Below the pieces are notes generated by a model. The model did no database searches, was not told where the DNA came from, and was given only the letters and a program-made list of their open reading frames with translations. Positions 15,148 through 19,389 of a DNA stretch of 19,389 bases are shown piece by piece. Position 1 is the stretch's first letter. Every line of letters begins with the position of its first letter. This DNA comes from Oscillospiraceae bacterium (GTDB lineage Bacteria > Bacillota > Clostridia > Oscillospirales > Oscillospiraceae). Location: contig JAHHSH010000035.1 in assembly GCA_020025345.1 (NCBI GenBank), forward strand, positions 1 through 19,389, given 5' to 3'. The translations under genes and the position numbers were made by a program.

Positions 15148-16194
15148 ATGAAAAAAGCATTTGCAATGATTTTGGCGCTGGTTCTGACGCTGGGGCTGGT
15201 CGCCTGCGGCAACAACGGCGGCGGTACGGAAGGAAGCAAAGAACTGAATATCTTCATGTGGGGTGACTATATCTCGGGAGATATGGTCTCTAACTTCGAG
15301 AAGGAGAACGGCGTGAAGATCAATCTGAGCTACATGAACGACAACGCCGACTCCATCACCAAGCTGACGGCCGGTGCCGGTGATGAGTATGACCTGATTA
15401 TGACCTGTGACGCCTATATGGAGTCTCTCATCAAGGGCGGGTATTTGGAGAAGCTGGATCCTGAAAAGATTCCCAATGCCATCGCAAACATGAATGAGGC
15501 TTATTGGACTGGAGAGAACCGCGATTACTGTGTTCCTTATCTGATGAACTACATTTATGTGGTGTATGATACCGAGCGCTGCCCCATCGAGATTACTTGC
15601 TATAATGACCTTATCAAGCCGGAGATGAAGGGCCAGATCGGTTCTATTGACGGTGCCCGCAACCTGTTCCCCATTGCGCTGATCGCACTGGGCTACGATC
15701 CCAACTCTACCAATGAGAAGGAGATCGCTGAGGCCTATGATTGGCTGGTCAAGTACAATGAAAACGTGGTTGCTTACGGTTCCACCGAGACCAATATGCT
15801 CAACGGTTCGATTTCCTGTATGCTGACCTACGACGGCAATACGGCCAATGCTATGGCTGAACTGGGCGATAAGAATACGCTGGTTATCGCGCCTTTCACC
15901 AAGGATCCCGTGCAGCTGGGCTTTGACCTGTTCGTGATCCCCAAGGGTGCCAAGCATATGGATATGGCCTATAAGTTCCTCAACTATATGACGGATGCTG
16001 AAGTTATGGCCGGTAACCTGGTGGAGTATCCCTACTCCTGCCCCAATGATGCTGCCGTGGCTGCTGCCAGCGAGGAGTATCGCAGCGGCCCTGCGTTTGA
16101 CTTTGATTACAAGACCAACATTTTCTTCCAAAAGGATGTGGGCGACACCATTGCTGTTTACGACAAGTATTATCAGATGCTGAAGGTAGGTTAA
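15148..16194 (+). CDS. potD: Lipoprotein substrate-binding protein, PotD type, probably for an Amadori compound
   Basis: This extracellular solute-binding protein of 348 residues is anchored as a lipoprotein: a short basic N-terminus, a hydrophobic stretch and the lipobox LVAC with the modified cysteine at 20. A glycine-rich linker follows. The fold is the PotD/PotF type, with FMWGDYIS (36-43) matching the first strand and YDLIMTCDAYM (81-91) the second. Aligned by eye to E. coli PotD from memory, the acidic pair that grips the polyamine (Asp168, Glu171) falls on Gly169 and Asn172 here. Trp229 falls on Tyr228 and Trp255 on Gly258, while Asp257 is kept as Asp260. That argues against a plain polyamine ligand. 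A strong AGGAGGT precedes the ATG. frlB follows after 21 bases. Confidence 0.88.
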   Translation: MKKAFAMILALVLTLGLVACGNNGGGTEGSKELNIFMWGDYISGDMVSNFEKENGVKINLSYMNDNADSITKLTAGAGDEYDLIMTCDAYMESLIKGGYLEKLDPEKIPNAIANMNEAYWTGENRDYCVPYLMNYIYVVYDTERCPIEITCYNDLIKPEMKGQIGSIDGARNLFPIALIALGYDPNSTNEKEIAEAYDWLVKYNENVVAYGSTETNMLNGSISCMLTYDGNTANAMAELGDKNTLVIAPFTKDPVQLGFDLFVIPKGAKHMDMAYKFLNYMTDAEVMAGNLVEYPYSCPNDAAVAAASEEYRSGPAFDFDYKTNIFFQKDVGDTIAVYDKYYQMLKVG

Positions 16195-16215
16195 TTCAGG
16201 AACGGAGGAAGACCC

Positions 16216-17211
16216 TTGCTTAAGTTTAACGAAAAAGAACAAATCGAAAGTGTGCGTGGAGCACTGGCGCTGCGTCCTCAGATCAATGCGATAGTAGATG
16301 AAGTGTGCTCTGGCGGCTATAAAAACATCTGCTGGTTGGGGATTGGCGGAACATGGGCCAGCTGCCTGCAGGCCGAGTGCCATATGCTGGAGCGTTCGGC
16401 GCTGGATTTCTTTGTCTCCAACGCCGCAGAGTACTGCGTCACCGGCAACCGCCGCATCGGCGAGGGCACCTGTGTGGTGATTTCTTCCGTGACCGGCACC
16501 ACTTCTGAAATTGTGGATGCAGTGAAGAAGGTGCATGAGGCCGGAGCCAAGGTCATCGGCTTTATTGATAAGCCGGATGCCGAGCTGGCTTCTATGGTGG
16601 ACTACTGCATCAGCTATCGCGGCAATGAGCAGCTGAAGTTCTTTATGGTGGCTGACCGCTTTATGTTCAATGCCGGCGAGTTCCCGGAGTATGAGGAGTA
16701 CTACGCGGAGATGGATCGGTATCTGCCCGAGGCTCTGGTGAGCGTGGAGAAGGCAGCAGATGATTTGGGCCTGCAGTATGCCCGCAAGCACAAGGACGAT
16801 CAGCTCCACTACTTTGTGGGTGCCGGTACGCAGTATGGTGCAACCTATTCCTATGCCATGTGCTATTGGGAAGAGCAGCACTGGATCCGTACCAAGTCGA
16901 TCCATTCTGCGGAGTTCTTCCACGGTATGCTGGAGATTATCGATCTCACCACGCCGGTCACGGTATTTGTGGGTGAGGATTCTCAGCGCAGCCTGAGTGT
17001 CCGCGTAGTCAACTTCCTGCCGAAGGTGTGCAAGAACTACACTGTGATCGACACAAAGGACTACGATCTGCCCGGTATCCGTCCGGAGTTCCGCGGCAAT
17101 TTGTCCCATTTGGTGATGCACGCTGTCACGAACCGGATCGATGCCCATATCGAGGATTTGACCGGCCATGATATGAATATTCGCCGCTATTACCGTAAGA
17201 TGGACTATTAA
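16216..17211 (+). CDS. frlB: Fructoselysine-6-phosphate deglycase-like SIS protein
   Basis: This sugar isomerase (SIS) domain protein of 331 residues probably splits phosphorylated fructoselysine into glucose 6-phosphate and lysine in the cytoplasm. SIS sugar-phosphate binding motifs are GIGGTWAS (42-49) and SSVTGTTSE (90-98). In the second SIS half HSAEFFHGMLEI (230-241) and VGEDSQRSL (252-260) line up with FrlB's ESGEFRHGPLEI and its following GNDESR region. The C-terminal RRYYRKMDY resembles the FrlB end. Translation starts at TTG (16216), seven bases after GGAGG. Resemblance to E. coli FrlB is moderate, so related Amadori products such as fructoseasparagine or other fructosamines cannot be excluded. 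The frlC and frlD neighbours favour fructoselysine. Confidence 0.82.
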   Translation: MLKFNEKEQIESVRGALALRPQINAIVDEVCSGGYKNICWLGIGGTWASCLQAECHMLERSALDFFVSNAAEYCVTGNRRIGEGTCVVISSVTGTTSEIVDAVKKVHEAGAKVIGFIDKPDAELASMVDYCISYRGNEQLKFFMVADRFMFNAGEFPEYEEYYAEMDRYLPEALVSVEKAADDLGLQYARKHKDDQLHYFVGAGTQYGATYSYAMCYWEEQHWIRTKSIHSAEFFHGMLEIIDLTTPVTVFVGEDSQRSLSVRVVNFLPKVCKNYTVIDTKDYDLPGIRPEFRGNLSHLVMHAVTNRIDAHIEDLTGHDMNIRRYYRKMDY

Positions 17212-17225
17212 GACTTTTGACTGAA

Positions 17226-17254
17226 AAGGGAGGCGGGCTGTGCCTGCCTCCCTT
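17226..17254 (+). promoter_or_regulatory. Hairpin between frlB and frlC that encloses a Shine-Dalgarno-like GGGAGG
   Basis: Bases 17226-17237 pair with 17243-17254 over 12 base pairs (one G-T) around CTGTG. The left arm contains GGGAGG and the right arm CCTCCC. AAAAAA follows, not a T run, so it is not a standard terminator. It sits five bases before the first possible frlC start codon. It may protect the mRNA or tune frlCD expression relative to the genes upstream. Confidence 0.55.
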
Positions 17255-17259
17255 AAAAA

Positions 17260-18078
17260 ATGATGATGAAATTTGGACTTTTTACCTGTGGGTATCAATA
17301 TCTGCCGCTGGAAACTGCGTTTCGGGACGCGGCAGCATTTGGCTATGACTATGTTGAACTGTGGGGCGGACGACCGCACGCTTTTGCGCCGGATTTACTG
17401 ACGGGAGACGCATCGAAAATTTGCCGCCTGACGGAGCGCTATCATATGCCGGTACGTGTGTATACACCGGAACATAATGCGTATCCCTACAACTATATGC
17501 TGGGTACAGAACGGCAGTGGATGGCCTGTATGGACTATTTGCACGGAGCGTTTAAAGCTGCCTCTTTGATCGGTGCGGAATATACGTTGCTTTCCGTCGG
17601 CCACGGAGGCTGTGTGCCGGAGGAGAAGCGCTGGGCGCGGCTGCTGCGATCTTTGGAATATTTGAGCCGCGCAGCGGAGCAGGAGGGACAGAAGATCCTT
17701 TTGGAAGCACTGACGCCGATGGAATCCAATACCTGCACGACGCTGAAACAGGTGCAAAAGGTGCTGGAGGAGGTGAATTCCCCGGCACTGCTGGGGATGT
17801 GCGATGTGGTGGCTCCCTATACACAGGGGGAGGATCCTGCCGACTACGTCCGCGTGTTGGGTGAGAAGATGGCACATCTCCATCTGGTGGACGGTGATGG
17901 TGTCAGCGAGACACATCTGGTGCCCGGAGAGGGAAGAATACCGCTGCGCCAGATCGTAGGAGATATGCGCCGTGCCGGATATGACGGCATGGCAACACTG
18001 GAACTGGTAACAAACTATTTACACGACCCGTCTTACTATGCGCGCCTTGCGCTGGAGCGGGCAAAGGAGCTGTTATGA
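17260..18078 (+). CDS. frlC: Fructoselysine 3-epimerase
   Basis: This TIM-barrel sugar epimerase of the AP-endonuclease-2 family interconverts psicoselysine and fructoselysine, so both can enter the pathway. The 272-residue protein closely follows E. coli FrlC (about 276). FGLFTCGYQ at the start, LWGGRPHAFAPDL (35-47), YTPEHNAYPYNYMLG (68-82) and VPGEGRIPLRQ (222-232) all have near-identical counterparts. Likely metal ligands are the Glu in LLEALTPMESN, the Asp in MCDVVAPY, the His in HLHLVDGDG and the Glu in TLELVTNY. Three ATG codons stand in a row (17260, 17263, 17266), and the third matches the E. coli N-terminus best. No free ribosome site lies at normal distance. The stop overlaps frlD by four bases. 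Confidence 0.93.
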   Translation: MMMKFGLFTCGYQYLPLETAFRDAAAFGYDYVELWGGRPHAFAPDLLTGDASKICRLTERYHMPVRVYTPEHNAYPYNYMLGTERQWMACMDYLHGAFKAASLIGAEYTLLSVGHGGCVPEEKRWARLLRSLEYLSRAAEQEGQKILLEALTPMESNTCTTLKQVQKVLEEVNSPALLGMCDVVAPYTQGEDPADYVRVLGEKMAHLHLVDGDGVSETHLVPGEGRIPLRQIVGDMRRAGYDGMATLELVTNYLHDPSYYARLALERAKELL

Positions 18079-18863
18079 TGCGGATTGCCTGTGTTGGAGA
18101 TAACTGTATTGATTATTATGACGATACCAAGGAGATGTTTCCCGGCGGGAACCCAGTGAATGTGGCGGTATATGTCCGGCGGCTGGGTGGCGAATCCGCC
18201 TATGTGGGTGTAGTAGGCACCGATGAATACGGAAGAGTCATGGTCAATGCTTTAGCTGGAAAAGGAGTGGATGTAAGCCATGTGCAAATCCGCTCCGGCG
18301 CTACGGCTTTGAGCCATGTGCGGCGTATGGATGGTGAGCGTGTCTTTGGCGACTACGAAGAAGGCGTCATGGAGTATTTTACTCTCTCGGACGAGGAGAT
18401 CGACTTTTTGTGTACCTATGATTTGGTCGTGTCCGGCCTATGGGGGCGGACAGAAAACCATCTCCACAAGGTGCGCGAGCACGGTGTGCCGGTGGCTTTC
18501 GACTGTGCCGAGCGGCCTTTTGACCCAGTGGCGCTGACAGCACTTCCCCAGACCAATGTAGCATTCTTTGCAGACGATACACTGGAGGATGGGGAGCTGA
18601 AAGAGAAAATTCTAAAGGTGGCAGAACTTGGCCCGCAGGTGGTGGTAGCTACCCGGGGTAGCCGTGGCAGTATCGCCTATGACGGAGAGAAATTCTACAC
18701 CCACGGGATTACCCCTTGTGAGGTGGCGGATACCATGGGAGCCGGGGACAGCTTTATCGCCGGTTTTCTCACTGGCTGGCTGCAGCATAAACCCATGGAA
18801 GAATGTATGGAAGACGGCGCGAAAAATGCTGCTGTTACCATTGCTTACTGCGGTGCCTGGTAA
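18075..18863 (+). CDS. frlD: Fructoselysine 6-kinase
   Basis: This PfkB/ribokinase-family kinase phosphorylates fructoselysine at C6 with ATP, the step before the FrlB deglycase. The 262-residue protein matches E. coli FrlD (261) along its whole length: VGDNCIDYY (7-15), the sugar-binding GGNPVNVAVY (24-33), RVFGDYEEGVM (89-99), the PfkB signature DTMGAGDSFIAGF (219-231) with catalytic base D225, and the shared end YCGAW. The ATG at 18075 overlaps the frlC stop as ATGA, with AAAGGAG ahead; an ATG three bases on is the alternative. It is the last gene of the operon, and a terminator follows 25 bases later. Confidence 0.95.
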   Translation: MMRIACVGDNCIDYYDDTKEMFPGGNPVNVAVYVRRLGGESAYVGVVGTDEYGRVMVNALAGKGVDVSHVQIRSGATALSHVRRMDGERVFGDYEEGVMEYFTLSDEEIDFLCTYDLVVSGLWGRTENHLHKVREHGVPVAFDCAERPFDPVALTALPQTNVAFFADDTLEDGELKEKILKVAELGPQVVVATRGSRGSIAYDGEKFYTHGITPCEVADTMGAGDSFIAGFLTGWLQHKPMEECMEDGAKNAAVTIAYCGAW

Positions 18864-18888
18864 GCACATTAAAGAATCGAAAATGCAG

Positions 18889-18935
18889 AACCGCCCGGCT
18901 TTGGCACAGAAAGTGCGAGAGCCGGGCAGTTTTTT
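18889..18935 (+). terminator. Intrinsic terminator of the transport/frl operon
   Basis: Bases 18889-18900 pair with 18920-18931 with one C-A mismatch. An inner GCAC/GTGC stem caps the hairpin, and the right arm runs into a TTTTTT tract. It closes the operon that begins at the potA-type gene. Confidence 0.88.
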
Positions 18936-18988
18936 GCGTTGGACGTTATAAGCTGAGAGTGGGGAAGCGCACGGGAAGCGGAAAAGAC

Positions 18989-19017
18989 TTGCGTAAATGG
19001 CGGTTTGGTGGCATACT
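18989..19017 (+). promoter_or_regulatory. Possible mrnC promoter
   Basis: TTGCGT (18989-18994) and CATACT (19012-19017) are 17 bases apart, matching the consensus at 8 of 12 positions, 32 bases before the mrnC start. It follows the frl operon terminator, so some promoter is expected here, but this one is only the best guess. Confidence 0.35.
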
Positions 19018-19049
19018 GATAAAGAATATGCAACAATGAGGATTAGAAT

Positions 19050-19389
19050 ATGAACGATTATTTTTCTATTGAAATGTCAGCCGATGAGATCCGCGGCATC
19101 AGCAGCATCGGACTTGCCCATCTGGGCGACGCTGTATATGAATTGCTGGTGCGCTCGTGGCTGTGTGTCCATGGCAAGGCCACTGGCAAGGGGCTGCACC
19201 GTGCGACCATTGCACTGGTGTGTGCCAAGGCGCAGTGCCGTCTTTCTGAGAAGATCCTGCCGCTTCTTACAGAGGAGGAACAGGCTGTCTTTCGCCGTGG
19301 CCGAAATGCCAATGTCCATACTGTGCCCCACAACACCAGCCGCGGGGAGTATCAGCAGGCCACGGCGCTGGAGGCGCTCTTTGGCTGGC
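19050..19389 (+). CDS. mrnC: Mini-ribonuclease III, 5' part (cut by the window edge)
   Basis: This double-strand-specific ribonuclease has the RNase III catalytic fold but no dsRNA-binding domain; in Bacillus it matures the 3' and 5' ends of 23S rRNA. The 113 codons present include IGLAHLGDAVYEL (20-32), with the catalytic Asp at 27, and RRGRNANVHTVPHNTSRGEYQQATALEALFGW near the window end in two adjoining conserved blocks, matching the family's RRGRNA and YxxATxxEALxGW motifs. The ATG at 19050 has TGAGGA about eight bases ahead. The second catalytic acidic residue, expected at Glu in the EALFG motif, is present. The reading frame is open to the edge. It is unrelated in function to the frl operon before it. 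Confidence 0.9.
   Translation, partial: MNDYFSIEMSADEIRGISSIGLAHLGDAVYELLVRSWLCVHGKATGKGLHRATIALVCAKAQCRLSEKILPLLTEEEQAVFRRGRNANVHTVPHNTSRGEYQQATALEALFGW

Noticed and set aside
12261..16194. Plain reading of the ABC genes as a spermidine/putrescine importer
   Set aside because: Homology supports the fold only. The operon continues into frlB, frlC and frlD, and key PotD ligand residues are not kept, so polyamine uptake is not the best inference.
17226..17254. Hairpin read as a terminator splitting the operon before frlC
   Set aside because: It is followed by six A residues instead of a T run on the plus strand, and no promoter was recognised between it and frlC.
14983..17379. Very long open frame on the minus strand opposite the transport and frlB genes (and similar ones at 5788-7629 and 7478-9475)
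   Set aside because: They lie opposite genes with unmistakable family motifs, give repetitive Val/Leu/His/Gly-rich translations with no domain, and arise from the GC-rich codon pattern of the true strand.

Overview
The window looks like chromosomal DNA from an anaerobic, endospore-forming gut Clostridium relative, most likely Oscillospiraceae of the Intestinimonas / Flavonifractor / Lawsonibacter kind. The pointers are the sporulation genes (sigG and a spoIIM-family gene), a type III glutamine synthetase, a glutaminyl-tRNA synthetase beside a Gram-positive style gltX, the NifU-like/GGGtGRT gene pair of anaerobes, and a complete fructoselysine pathway. The species assignment is inference. No rRNA, tRNA, CRISPR array, transposase or phage gene was seen. 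Coding density is high and no gene-free stretch exceeds about 260 bases.

Region 1 (1-4513): after the last codons of a plus-strand gene and two strong hairpin terminators comes a minus-strand operon transcribed gltX -> spoIIM-family gene -> glnA (type III). It is driven by a near-consensus promoter at 4484-4513. Region 2 (4514-9569): plus-strand trpS; then a NifU-like scaffold gene and its GGGtGRT partner with their own consensus promoter and terminator; then glnS with its own consensus promoter. Region 3 (9535-10403): sigG on the minus strand, convergent with glnS across a shared terminator, with a sequence matching the sigma-F promoter consensus just upstream.

Region 4 (10505-18935) is the most interesting part. 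Two overlapping GntR/HutC-type regulators form one transcript. They are followed by a seven-gene operon: an ABC importer annotated by homology as spermidine/putrescine type (potABCD-like), then frlB (deglycase), frlC (epimerase) and frlD (kinase). FrlC and FrlD closely resemble the E. coli fructoselysine enzymes. I infer that the importer brings in an Amadori compound (fructoselysine or a relative), FrlD phosphorylates it, and FrlB splits it into glucose 6-phosphate and the free amino acid, with FrlC recruiting the psicoselysine epimer. A near-palindrome, ATTGTTATACCAAT, lies directly after the regulators' -10 box. Its TTGGTAT half-site recurs in the promoter and leader of the transport operon, which suggests one regulatory circuit.

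Region 5 (18936-19389): the start of mrnC (mini-ribonuclease III), cut by the window edge.
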